From Basidiobolus ranarum (lineage: Eukaryota > Basidiobolomycota > Basidiobolomycetes > Basidiobolales): 21,695 nt of DNA. Each line of letters starts with the position of its first letter. Position 1 is the first letter of the stretch. The stretch spans positions 1-21,695 of the forward strand of contig JASJQH010000198.1 of assembly GCA_040143965.1 (NCBI GenBank), written 5' to 3'. A model generated the notes under the pieces. That model searched no databases and was not told where the DNA came from. It saw only the letters and a program-made list of their open reading frames with translations. Shown here one piece after another: positions 1 to 9,704 of this stretch. The position numbers and the translations under genes are program-made.

Positions 1-936
1 TTTGAAGAATTAAGATTTAAGTTAGGATTAAGATATATGAATATTTAGTTGAGTGGGAGTGTTGAAGTTTATTGTCTTTATCATATTTATTATCTCTATC
101 TTTATACACCTAACTATTCCATATATCACATATAAGTTAGTTAACATTACTTAGTCATATATCACCTAATAGCAAATTGGAGCATATATTATATATATAT
201 GTGAATAATGTGAGAATTAGCAATTCCATATTGGAAATAGCCCCATATCTCAAACATTGGGTCAAACGTATTGTGACTTTATAGAAGAAAAAATAGGTTT
301 TACTTTTATGAAGCCTCGGTGGAAGTAGATACATTGTTCCCCTGCTTAACATTCCATATGACAGCGTTTCTATCAACTGGTTTTATAAAGAACTCAGGGT
401 CGGGACCAGTGTTGACCTCACAGATAAAACACAATCAACCAGTACTTTCATTGATAGCTCAGAATTGAAAGTAATCAAATGCATGCATGATATACTTTAT
501 TAGTCAAAAAATACTCATATCCTATTGATGTTTACAAAGCCTTCAACAACGAGAAATAGCATCTGCATTCAAATTATGACCAAGAAAAATGACACTGCAA
601 TCGATGTTACCTGATCCTGTTTATCCACAGGTACTGCCTTGTTTGAGCACTTACTGATTTTGTAGCGCCATAATAATCAGCACATGGTGCTTCCTTTACA
701 CTATTATTATTGGTGTACAACGCACATCATACCGGATTCAACCTGTTACGATTATAGACAACTGGTGCAGGTACATTCTATCTTGAACGGCGTAACGGTA
801 TAAGGCATCATAAAATACACAGATTTCGGTTTAGGGTATTGTAATTACTAATCAACTGGACGACGTAATAAGTAGCTGGCGTAGTAGCGAGCGTGAGTAA
901 GAAAGAAAATATCTCGGAAACGTTCAAATATCGAAT
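1..936. other. AT-rich intergenic spacer
   Basis: I see no gene here. The stretch is AT-rich with a short TA run near 189-201. A 73-codon minus-strand frame at 155-376 has no recognisable domain and biased, non-coding-looking composition. The last 50 or so bases before 937 are presumably the 5' leader of the aminotransferase; no clear TATA box is visible. Confidence 0.6.
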
Positions 937-2142
937 ATGGAGGATGAACTTAAGAGTCTACACAATCACCCCCTTGGTGAGGCAGCCCGTAAGTTATATT
1001 CATTAGAACCTGGTTATATTAATCTTAACAACGGAAGTTTTGGAACTGTTCCTCTATATGTGGAAAAGGCGAGACGCAGTTGGCTAGAAAGGGGTGAAAA
1101 AAATCCAGACAAATGGTTGCGTCTTGACTATGTCCAAGAATATGACCGAGTACGAAACGAAGTAGCAGACTATGTGGGTGCTGACAAAGAAAATTTGGTA
1201 TTTGTTCCTAACGCTACCGCTGGCATTTGCTCGGTGATCCGTTCTCTTAGATTCACACCAGGAGAAAAAGTGGTTTATTTTAGTACCACTTATGATGCAG
1301 TCCAGCAATTACTCTTTTATCTGCAAGAAACACAAGGATTGTCACTTATAGAAGCTCCGGTTGATTTTCCTTTCAAAGATGAAGAATTTTTATTCGCAAT
1401 GGAGGAACTTCTCGATAGAGAGCATGATGTTAAACTGCTCATTGTTGATGCGATTTCTTCTTTACCTGGAGTTATCTTTCCATTCCAACAGTTGGTTCGA
1501 ATTTGTAAGTCGAAAGGAATTCTAGTTTTAGTGGATGCTGCTCATGCCTATGGCCAGATTCCCCTAAAGCTTGAAGAATTGGACGCTGATTATTTTGTGA
1601 CAAATATTCACAAGTGGGGACAATGCTCTCGTCCCTGTGCCTTGTTGCATGTTGCAGAAAAGCATCAGGCGGATATCCATCCCACATCAATATCTCATGG
1701 ATATGCAACTCGGAAATTCTATGATGATTTCTTGTGGACTGGTACAAATGATTATAGTCAAATCATGTCGGTCACTGCAGCACTTCAGTTTCGCAAGGCT
1801 ATTGGAGAGGAGAGGATTCTTACATATATACATGAATTAGCACGTCAAGGCGGGCAATTAGTTGCCGAAATTCTTGGTACTGAAGTAATCGGTGACGAGC
1901 ATCAAACAGGAGCCATGGTTAATATCCGACTGCCTCTTTCTGATCAGCATGGAGATAAATATATTCGTCATCTTGTAGTAACATTATTGGAAAATTACAA
2001 TATTGCAATAACAGTTTACCAGTACAGAAACATCTGGTACACTCGCCTGTCTGCTCAGATATATAATTATCTGGATGAGTTTGAAACTGTTGGTCACCTG
2101 GCTAAGGCCCTAATTGAAGGCAAGAACCCACCACCGTTATAG
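937..2142 (+). CDS. class V PLP-dependent aminotransferase-fold enzyme (isopenicillin N epimerase / Egt2-like)
   Basis: Single-exon gene of 401 residues. The fold is aspartate-aminotransferase type (class V), PLP-dependent. Visible signatures in order: LNNGSFG at residues 30-36 (the family usually has LNHGSFG), the VDAAHAYGQ block with the pyridine-nitrogen Asp at D200 and H203, the Schiff-base lysine K226 in TNIHKW, and a later FLWTGTNDYS block typical of the CefD/Egt2 branch. From family knowledge, members include isopenicillin N epimerase, hercynylcysteine sulfoxide lyase (Egt2, last step of ergothioneine synthesis) and cysteine desulfurase-like lyases. The sequence cannot separate these, so I give no symbol. 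The length is normal for the family. The ATG at 937 follows an A-rich leader and precedes the first conserved block by about 30 residues. There is no signal peptide or membrane segment, so it is probably cytosolic. It has no intron, although the other conserved genes here are spliced. Confidence 0.93.
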   Translation: MEDELKSLHNHPLGEAARKLYSLEPGYINLNNGSFGTVPLYVEKARRSWLERGEKNPDKWLRLDYVQEYDRVRNEVADYVGADKENLVFVPNATAGICSVIRSLRFTPGEKVVYFSTTYDAVQQLLFYLQETQGLSLIEAPVDFPFKDEEFLFAMEELLDREHDVKLLIVDAISSLPGVIFPFQQLVRICKSKGILVLVDAAHAYGQIPLKLEELDADYFVTNIHKWGQCSRPCALLHVAEKHQADIHPTSISHGYATRKFYDDFLWTGTNDYSQIMSVTAALQFRKAIGEERILTYIHELARQGGQLVAEILGTEVIGDEHQTGAMVNIRLPLSDQHGDKYIRHLVVTLLENYNIAITVYQYRNIWYTRLSAQIYNYLDEFETVGHLAKALIEGKNPPPL

Positions 2143-2540
2143 CTTTTATTTAGTTAGTATAGGTCTTGAAATATGCCTCCCCCTTGCTCACGTATAGGCA
2201 ACGCTGAACAAATTAATTCCTTGTGATTGCATATCTCTGGTTAAAGATATATTGAATTATTAGTACATGATTAAAGCTCTCTCGTCCACAATTGATTGAC
2301 TCTGAGAGATTTAGTGGGTGTAAGCAAATAATACTTCTACAAGCCTGCAAGTATAGTGGTCAAAGCCATGATGGTAAAAGTTTGTATTTAATTTAATATA
2401 ATATTTATAAATATAGCCAATGATCCATGTGTTGAAATTAGCATTGCCTAAACACCTATATAGTCATATATAGCTTAGTACTTAGTTATCTTATAATTCA
2501 CTAAGATATTATTCATTATTCTCACAAGGAATTTACTTAG

Positions 2541-2572
2541 AAGTTTGAAGATATATATATATTTTCAAACTT
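2541..2572. repeat. 32-bp near-perfect AT-rich palindrome
   Basis: The left arm AAGTTTGAA (2541-2549) is the exact reverse complement of TTCAAACTT (2564-2572). The centre is a self-complementary AT run, so the whole 32 bp is palindromic except for one mismatched pair (G2550 with T2563). It could extrude as a cruciform. It could lie in the 3' region of the aminotransferase transcript, about 400 bp past its stop, but nothing shows that it is transcribed. Confidence 0.7.
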
Positions 2573-3532
2573 GTGCTAGAAGCCCCAAACTTTGCACACA
2601 TGTTCCTGGGACCTTCCTTAACACATTCTACAATTTAGTTTGCTTACATCTTGACAAAACTATAAATGTCAACTTTCTACTCAATAAATCAATAAGTGAG
2701 AACCACCAATTCCCCTAATTCTCCAAACCACTTCCAACAGGCTCCCAGATACTTTAACACCATGATCTTGGTACAAGAAGCATGCTGATCTCAAAACTAG
2801 GTCACTAACTGTAATGAGTACAGGTGTACATAACACCACCAGGAGTAGTGAGATCTCCTTGATAATATCAATGGCTATTATTTGGTTTAGTATTAGGTCA
2901 TGTAGCAAATATCAAGTTGAATCATGCAGTGAATGCTGAGATAATCTCTATTTAAAAATGCATGCACAAAAATTAATCAGTTCTGAGCATTATTGTTTAT
3001 TGATAAAATATGCCTGTAATATGGCTAACTGTACAAATGTATTTATCGAGTGACGCCTGTATGAGACACATTGATGATAGCTGCAGTGCTGGATGTATGC
3101 TTATTTTACACAGTGGTCAAGGAAAAATATTCTCGTTAGAGTTTAAAATATATTCTTAGCAAACTACCCCCTGCTTGTCACTGATTAAACTAACATGTAT
3201 TTAAGAAGTGGAGAAATCCTAAATATAGATACGAGATATATTCTTAATTTAGTGCTTTGGTAACGCCTGTAAGATTGGTTTGAAATTGTTCCTCTTCTCA
3301 ATCTCTGAGATATATTCGAAATTGAAGAGACTGGTGAAATATTCAGTAAATAGGAATTGAATGTGCTAAACGTGATATATGAATATTTCGGTGCATCTCT
3401 AGTATTTCTTATCTAAATCAACTTTATTCACCCGATGAAATAGGTGCAGAATTCAAATTCAGTATTATTAGCTATTGTGCATTCACAAATCATTAAATTT
3501 CTTCAACCACTTAAGCTTTAAGTATTCCGCGT

Positions 3533-3554
3533 TAGATCGGCTACGGCCGATCTA
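3533..3554. repeat. perfect 9-bp hairpin with TACG tetraloop
   Basis: TAGATCGGC (3533-3541) pairs exactly with GCCGATCTA (3546-3554) around the loop TACG (3542-3545). The loop is closed by a C-G pair. As RNA this is the cUACGg member of the very stable UNCG tetraloop class. The arms are GC-rich compared with the AT-rich surroundings. No terminator-like T tract follows, and no gene is adjacent. Whether it is transcribed is unknown. Confidence 0.75.
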
Positions 3555-4566
3555 TAAGTGTTACTTGCGAGTTATTAAATGTCGATAGGAGCGTCATATT
3601 CATTGCACTATTGGATGAGTTCAATCTCGACTCTTATCGTGATACACGAAGTTAATGGCTACTTACCCATGAAGGTAGGGACTCATTGTACTCTGTACGC
3701 GTAGCAATGCATGCTCTCTGAGTTTTAAGTGAATATTTCAAAGCCAATAGGCTGTAAGAAAGAGGTTTGTATTTCCATAGTAATGGAGTGGTGATGTTTG
3801 ACCTCCAACATCTAACCCTCTGGCTCTTATTGCCCCATGCAATCCTACTCTAGTCTGCCTTCAATCCCTTACTCAATAAGCATGGTGTAGAAATAGGTTT
3901 CAAAGTTTTCCCATCTCTATTACAATGTGCGGATGGATTCATCGTGATTTAAGAATAAAGTTCAGGTGTGCATGCCTAGCGCAACATACGAGATGTGTTT
4001 TTGCATACACTCAGGCCCTACAATTACCGAGTTAATTAGTAACAGGGTTGAGCCATCAGATAGGTTAGACAAGCATTGAATGTGCAATCCAAAGAGGAAT
4101 GTTTTTCCCGTGCTCACAAAGCGAATCAAACTACTCCAGAGTTGTCCCATGTTGAACAAACTCTTACATCAAAGTAGAAACATGACTCATGATATAATAA
4201 GCCAATTTGAGTTTGAATCACTGTGTTGTATCTAGAAGTGAATGAATTTATATTTATAGCGCGGTACTTTCATGTGGTTAAAATTCCCTCTCCTGATCAG
4301 CAAGTAACAAATACTTATTTTGGCGTTCAACCGGTATCTGTGTGATTGAAGATGATTTCACATGCATTTGAGTTTGGAAGTCTATAATGGGACTGAGAAA
4401 CATAGCATCAAGTAAAGACAAATGCTCTTACTACACTAAAGGTAATAATCAATTTACAAAAGAATTTGTTACCATTCCCATTACTGCTGCTTAAGATGTA
4501 CCCCAAATGTCGAATGGGAACAATGTCTGGCTGAGATGCGTCGATGAAGTACAACCGAAAGGCTTG

Positions 4567-4578
4567 CCAATATAAATA
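4567..4578 (+). promoter_or_regulatory. CCAAT and TATA elements of the lipase promoter
   Basis: CCAAT (4567-4571) overlaps TATAAATA (4571-4578) by one base, about 60 bp upstream of the lipase ATG at 4639. The TATA spacing suits transcription starting near 4600 and a short leader. A CCAAT box directly on a TATA box is unusually tight, so the CCAAT may be coincidental. Confidence 0.6.
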
Positions 4579-4638
4579 TTCCTCTTCGTCTTGAACAATT
4601 CCTTACCTGAATATCCCTCGATATCTTCACTCTTATCC

Positions 4639-5716
4639 ATGAAACTAATATCCGCTCTGTCTTTTCTCTCCGTGGCAATTTCTTTGGTGGCTTCTGTACC
4701 AGTCGTTAAGCGCGAAGGATCTGAGGTTGAAGCAGGTACGAGGGAGATGTTAATTCGCCACGGCAATTATGCCGCTGCCAGCTACTGTTTGAAACCACGA
4801 GTAATGAAGTGGGACTGTGGCAGCCGATGCTCGGGAAATGTCAAAATAACCTCATATTTTGAAGATCTATTGAGTGGCCTCGCAGGTTATGTCGGGGTGA
4901 ATCACGAGGAGAAAACTATTATCGTAGCATTTAGAGGGTAGAGCTATTACCACATCCTTCCACATTCACCATTGTGCTAACAAAGCCATTTCCTTCTATT
5001 AGGTCATCAAACATTCGTAACTGGGTTCACGATTTTGATTTCTTACCTTTAGACTTTGTTTACCCTGATTCTGAAAAGGACACCCTTGTTCATGGAGGAT
5101 TTCTGAAAGCATTCAACAGTGTCTCAGAAGATGTAATTTCTGGGCTTAAGCAAGTAATCGATCAATTACCTACCAATCCTGAAGACTATGAACTACTAGT
5201 AACTGGCCACTCGCTTGTAAGCTACACTTATCATTAGTTGTTGATGCTACATCTTAATCATTGGGTTTTTTGTAGGGCGGTGCTGTTGCAGTTGTTGGTG
5301 CCATGGAGATCAAGAATCATCTTATTAATCCAAAGAGTCCTCGTTGTATCACTCCACCAACCAAGACCATCAATCCATCGAAAGTTCTTCTGCATACTTT
5401 TGGCCAGCCTAGAGTCGGGAATGCGAAATTTGCCAGTCTAGTGTACAAAACACTTTCCAACTCAACCATAACTAACAATTTGATCCGTGTGACTTCCAAG
5501 AACGATCCCGTGCCCCATCTTCCACCTGACTCTTTTGGATTTTTGCACTCTCCACATGAAGTTTATATCCACTGGTTGACTGGAAAGACCGTTAGTTGTA
5601 ATGATGGCTCTGGCAACGTAATAAGTGAAGATCAAGACTGCATCCGTGGGTACCTGCCTGTCGATGCTATTTCCCACATGACATACTGGGATCTGAAGTT
5701 TGGCCCTTGGTGCTAG
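4639..5716 (+). CDS. secreted class 3 (Rhizomucor-type) triacylglycerol lipase
   Basis: Three exons: 4639-4937, 5003-5216 and 5276-5716, giving 317 residues. Introns of 65 and 59 bp have GT/AG ends; the first carries a GCTAAC branch site at 4976-4981. The first ~20 residues are a signal peptide with a hydrophobic core, followed by a Lys-Arg site (24-25) suited to Kex2-type processing. Conserved blocks: AFRGSSNIRNW (97-107, oxyanion/lid region), VHGGF (129-133), nucleophile elbow GHSLG with S170, catalytic Asp D248 in KNDPVPHLPP, and catalytic His H305 in SHMTYW. Several cysteines, including the last residue, suggest disulfides. The extracellular enzyme should hydrolyse acylglycerols; substrate range cannot be read from sequence. 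An upstream in-frame ATG at 4591 would bury the signal peptide, so 4639 is preferred. The second intron splits the nucleophile motif exactly after GHSL. Confidence 0.95.
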
Positions 5717-5735
5717 AATAATCTGCAGTCTATTC

Positions 5736-5741
5736 AATAAA
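5736..5741 (+). terminator. polyadenylation signal of the lipase gene
   Basis: A canonical AATAAA hexamer lies 20 bp past the lipase stop codon, the expected place for a compact fungal 3' end. Confidence 0.6.
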
Positions 5742-6223
5742 ATTGCCTTTAGTTAAAGCATCGGTCTAACTTTTGTATTAAAAATAAGACTCTGGAAAAG
5801 TTTAAAAAATAGGAGTCAGTTGGTCAATAATGACATCTATCCAATACTGTCGAATTCTTACTAGGCCAATGTTGTAAACAGACATTTTAACAAAGACTAG
5901 ATAGTGAGAACAATATGGCATTTCAAGAAATCTATGTGCACTAACACCATTCCACTCGAGTATGATTACTTGCTTAGGCTTTAGGAAGAATCACAGTGTC
6001 ACTCCTTCAGCCTTACGTTATGTGAAAGCCATCCAAAACTCCCCGGTTATAAAACCTTTGGGATGTACGTTCTCCACCTCAAGAGTCGATCCCCCGGTTA
6101 TGAGTGAAGTAACTGGGCTGTACCTTGATCAATTGTGTAACTGAATGAATGTACTCCAATATGTCACACAGATAATTTACGTCCGAGATCTCGAATTTTT
6201 GTCCGCTTCAGTATAAGCGTATG

Positions 6224-6247
6224 TATATATATATATATATATATATA
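6224..6247. repeat. (TA)12 microsatellite
   Basis: Twelve uninterrupted TA dinucleotides in the spacer downstream of the lipase gene. Likely length-polymorphic. Confidence 0.9.
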
Positions 6248-7231
6248 GCTGATCCCTGCATCCCACTACAATCCTTGGCCGCCAACTTACTCAATTCATG
6301 ATTTAATCTCTATTAATAAATTAGTAACGGGGTATTGCTCTTGTACTCAAATTTGGATAGAGCGTTGTACCTCCTGACGAAGAATACATGGTGTATTCAA
6401 TTTACTAGAATTTCTGACATATATTTACAGGAACTCGGACCACAATAGTTTCTGTCGGCAATGATTACACAAAATGTAAATAAGTTTACAGAACACTAGA
6501 ATACCTAAATCTTCAATACTACAACTCAACAAACGTATTACTTAGCCTCATAGCCTGTTCAATGGAAAAATATGATGGATACAAGTTACAAAGAATCAAC
6601 AGACACTTAAAACAAGTGGTAATCAGGTGTTGAGTGAAAGGAACACTCACAATTTGCCTCCTTAATATATACCTTTATCACTCGACAAATGTATCTGGGT
6701 AATTGTTACCTAGGAAATTTAAGCATGCTCATTACTTAAACACTGGATATAGAGGAAGGCATCTTTCCCTATTCTCTTAGGAAGACATGAGAGAACTACA
6801 GTCATTTCAAAATACAGCACACTCTATATTTGTTACTCTCCTTATTGATGATGTATTTTTCAGTGTATAGCCTTTGAATTATATTATTTGCACTCGTGGA
6901 AATTCTCTCTCTTGCCTGTAAACAGTAAGTTTGTTTAACTACTAAAGTTCGCAACTTACTACAAAAATGATTTCTACTGGGACTAAACAAACGCAATATC
7001 AATTTAGAAACCTTGGAAGTACTGACAGATAGAGCATAGCACATCTTTGAACCACATGTGAATACAGCAGATGTCCAATGTCTCAATTTCCTCAAATTTC
7101 CATTTTTAGTCTATGAAGCGACGAAATCCATCCTATTGAGCGATTGTTTATTTTCAGTAGAAAAATTGTATTAAGGCTAGCTAAGAGTAGTAGGTGTCGG
7201 TCTTCGCGTTATCTAGAGCACTTGCAACACC

Positions 7232-8929
7232 ATGGAAACCCCTTCTATAGAACTTATAAAACGTCAGTTTTTTCAAATGGTGCCTATCCGTTTATTTAAC
7301 TGGGTAGAGTTTTTTACTTGTATTTAGAGGTGTTTTTGATTTAATGGCGCTCAACGCTATATTAAATTAGGGTATAGGGGACAGTAAAGAGTTAAGTAGT
7401 TTCTATGCTAAACCAGAGGTTCAAGACGAATTTTACGAGAAGGTACTTCACATTCTGTATCTTGAAGTTTTTAAAATCTGCAGTAAAATTAATATTTGAC
7501 TATACGTGCTTAGATCATCAATGATGCCATTTTTACCAAGTTTCCCTGCTCTCCAAACTATACTTTGAACTTTTTCAAAGCATATATTAAAATTCTGGAA
7601 AGCCAACAAGAAAATGTAAGTGGATCAGTGTTAAAAGAGGCTTATGTTTTAATCGATTGAATATACTTTAACATCTAAACTATTGCTCAGGAAATTTCGG
7701 AAAACATCCTTGAGTATTACCTTCAACTGATGATGGAAACAAAGTAGATATTTCTCCGATACATCTTGGTTACATTCGGATTTTAGATTAAGCTATTTTT
7801 TATTACTAAGACGTGTGTCAGGGCCACCAACAGAGGCTTGTTTCAAGACGTATTATCTAGATGAAAATTGTAACTCTTGGATCACCATCAAAGAAGACCA
7901 GCGGTTGATTTCACAAGGTCATTGTTATCCTTTGTTGTGACACAAATCTAAAGACTAAACTTTCTATTGATACAACAGGCACCACAGGACTACGAACTTG
8001 GTATATATTCTATTTCTCATATCTAAATCAAGTAGGAACACCACTCATTAGTTCTTGATATTAATCACTGGCTCGGCAATTAAATTAGGGAAGCAAGGTA
8101 TCGAATCTTTCAATTATTAACCTTGATATTACGCGTCATTTACGCTCTTTCGACAAAGTTTGAATATAGCAGAATATTTCAAATCTCACCCTGAAACCAT
8201 CCAAAACAAGAGTGTATTAGAGCTTGGATCTGGTGTAGGCTTTTTAGGTAAGAGCGAGCATGTTTTAGCAGATAATCATGTATTGGGAGTCTAACGATAA
8301 ATTAATCGCCAGGGCTTTACTGCTCTCATGCTGGAGCTAAACAAGTCATCATGACAGACTACAGTGAACATGTATTGACCGGACTGGAGAACAATATTCG
8401 CCTGAGTGTGTATTTAATAGCACCTGTTGAATATCCATATGAAATACTAATCTAATTCAGACTGCCAACAGTGCCCAAATGCCTCCAGTTCTAGACTCTC
8501 TTGGGAAGATCTGGAAGAAAGCGAGGTTGCCAACCACCAGTTTGATCTGGTTATTGGAACCGATGTGGTACTATGTTTTTAGATGTTGTTCTTCTCGATT
8601 TATCACTCATAGCCTTCATGTGTTAGACATATGACGCAGCGATCATTCCAGTGTTGGTCCGAGTGTTTAAGCATTTCCTAGTCCGTGGATCGGAAGTCAT
8701 ATTAGCAGCCACGATCCGAAACCAGCAGACATTCGATCAACTTGGCATCAGTACAGGTATTATGTTATTGTATTTGATATATGGTGTATCGGCTTTAACC
8801 AATTTGCTCTTAGATGAGGAAGGGATCAAGGTAGAGAACCTACCCCTGTGCCAAGAAGGCCAATTCTTCTACCGTGAGGAGATTGCACAAGTAGTAATAC
8901 TGAAACTTAGCCTAGAAGCATCACAATGA
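7232..8929 (+). CDS. EEF2KMT: eEF2 protein-lysine N-methyltransferase (FAM86/Efm3 family), 12 exons
   Basis: Rebuilt from 12 exons: 7232-7303, 7371-7442, 7514-7615, 7691-7743, 7811-7917, 7979-8000, 8089-8097, 8159-8247, 8313-8405, 8461-8567, 8627-8756, 8814-8929. They sum to 972 nt, 323 residues, matching the family length (human about 330). All 11 introns are GT..AG, 55-88 bp, and every phase closes. Family landmarks: RQFFQMVPIRLFNW at the N-terminus, GTTGLRTWEAS (136-146), S-adenosylmethionine motif I VLELGSGVGFLG (165-176), acidic D191 in TDYSEH, and the DxxY motif DVTY (241-244) of family-16 lysine methyltransferases. From family knowledge the enzyme methylates a lysine on translation elongation factor 2 in the cytosol. 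The start is CACCATGG, a strong context. Intron 11 (57 bp) has no in-frame stop, so the last two exons also read as one frame. The spliced model is inference; family identity is strong. Confidence 0.92.
8089..8097 (+). other. EEF2KMT: 9-nt microexon (exon 7) of EEF2KMT
   Basis: Bases G GAA GCA AG lie between an acceptor (AAATTAG, ending 8088) and a donor (GTATCG, from 8098). The exon finishes the Trp codon split by exon 6, encodes Glu-Ala, and starts the Ser codon finished by exon 8, giving TW-EA-S in place of the family's TWDAA. Both flanking introns (88 and 61 bp) hold a branch-like ATTAAT or ATTAAC. Skipping it keeps the frame but replaces the W-E-A-S stretch with a single Cys. Confidence 0.8.
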
Positions 8930-9311
8930 TGAAGAATTATGAATACTCGCAATACAGTAGTAGGATTGACCAGTTCGTGTGAAAAGGATTTCTAAGAGTT
9001 TTTATTTTTTTTTGAATTTCCTTGTTTATAATAACATTTTACCAACTGTACAATTGCAATTGGATCAAAAGCCCCTGGATGAATTAATCCATTCCCTCTC
9101 TCTCTATGCAAAGTTGAATGGGTTTCTAAATTTACAAAGTTAGTTTGTTTAGTATATGTATAGTTACTCTAGACAACGTGGAGCTCATTGCTCGTGAGAA
9201 TCAAATTAGTTTAGATGGGTGTTGTGATAGTTTAAAGTACTTTAAAGTTCTGAAACAAAAATGGCGTGTTTAAATCGAGTAACTCCCGCGCACAAAGAGA
9301 TCGTCGGTTAA
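8930..9311. other. convergent 3' region
   Basis: No gene. The EEF2KMT gene (+) and the Ser-rich gene (-) converge here. A T-rich run around 8999-9014 may belong to the 3' end of EEF2KMT. No AATAAA is evident. Confidence 0.5.
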
Positions 9312-9704
9312 TTAATCCCCTCGTATGAGGGCTGGAGTGAGACTAACTTTTATGGTGAATTCATCAGCAGATAAGATGTCATCGAAGGATATTCTACCCG
9401 GTGGTAGAGCGTCACCAACGTCAGTGCGATATGGAACTCTACAACAGGAGTATTTCCTTGATTTAGCTTGTTCACTATTTACACTTGACTGACTAGCTTT
9501 CCGGAGACTTGAATGTCGGAACAGTTGTTGGAGCAAAGAGTTCCTAGAGGTTTTGGTAGTGTTGGTGGAGCTAGCACTGGATGAATTCTCACTGACTTCA
9601 GAATCATTGCTTCGAAGGTGTTTCGTGGTGGTTGACCTTCGAAGTCGATCCCGAAGTCTAGTTCCACGTTCCTTGAAACTCGACAGTTTGTTCAAATGGA
9701 GACT
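9312..9704 (-). CDS. Ser/Thr-rich basic protein of unknown function, last exon only
   Basis: A minus-strand frame of about 130 codons ends at 9312. I do not recognise the family. The first part is basic (RGTRLRDRLRR), then a Ser/Thr/Asn-rich stretch, a second basic patch (HSSLRKASQ, a kinase-site-like context), and a compact C-terminus with RISFDDILSADEF and KVSLTPALIRG that looks less random than the rest. The frame contains no ATG. Its 5' boundary coincides with a TAG at 9705-9707 that can serve as an intron acceptor, so a start exon should lie further upstream (higher coordinates). One candidate is an ATG near 9945 reading MNCLINNGMV before a GTGAGC donor, but that intron would be about 200 bp and is unproven. 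No signal peptide or membrane segment is visible. Another minus frame overlaps, so coding status is probable, not certain. Confidence 0.5.
   Translation of the reverse strand, partial: SLHLNKLSSFKERGTRLRDRLRRSTTTKHLRSNDSEVSENSSSASSTNTTKTSRNSLLQQLFRHSSLRKASQSSVNSEQAKSRKYSCCRVPYRTDVGDALPPGRISFDDILSADEFTIKVSLTPALIRGD

Larger units (their letters stand above)
2143..4638. other. long gene-poor spacer
   Basis: About 2.5 kb without a supportable gene. Short open frames at 2681-2908 and 3962-4159 (both minus) lack domains, and the second starts at a non-ATG codon. Two palindromes and the lipase promoter inside this stretch are listed separately. A multi-exon gene with very short exons could be missed by eye. 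Confidence 0.5.
5717..7231. other. spacer between lipase and EEF2KMT
   Basis: No supportable gene. A 60-codon plus frame (5962-6144) and a 97-codon minus frame (6802-7095, TTG start) show no domain. CCCCGGTTAT occurs twice within 60 bp (near 6041 and 6091). A 10-bp palindrome CGAGATCTCG lies near 6184. The end of the stretch is the leader and promoter of the methyltransferase gene. Confidence 0.5.

Noticed and set aside
3962-4159. Minus-strand frame whose ATG at 4150 begins MGQLWSSLIRFV, resembling the myristoylated start of ARF-like GTPases
   Set aside because: No GLDxAGKT P-loop codons or other GTPase motifs were found downstream within several hundred bases, so the match is probably chance.
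6802-7095. 97-codon minus-strand open frame
   Set aside because: It starts at TTG, has no domain, and has no splice-linked partner that I could see.
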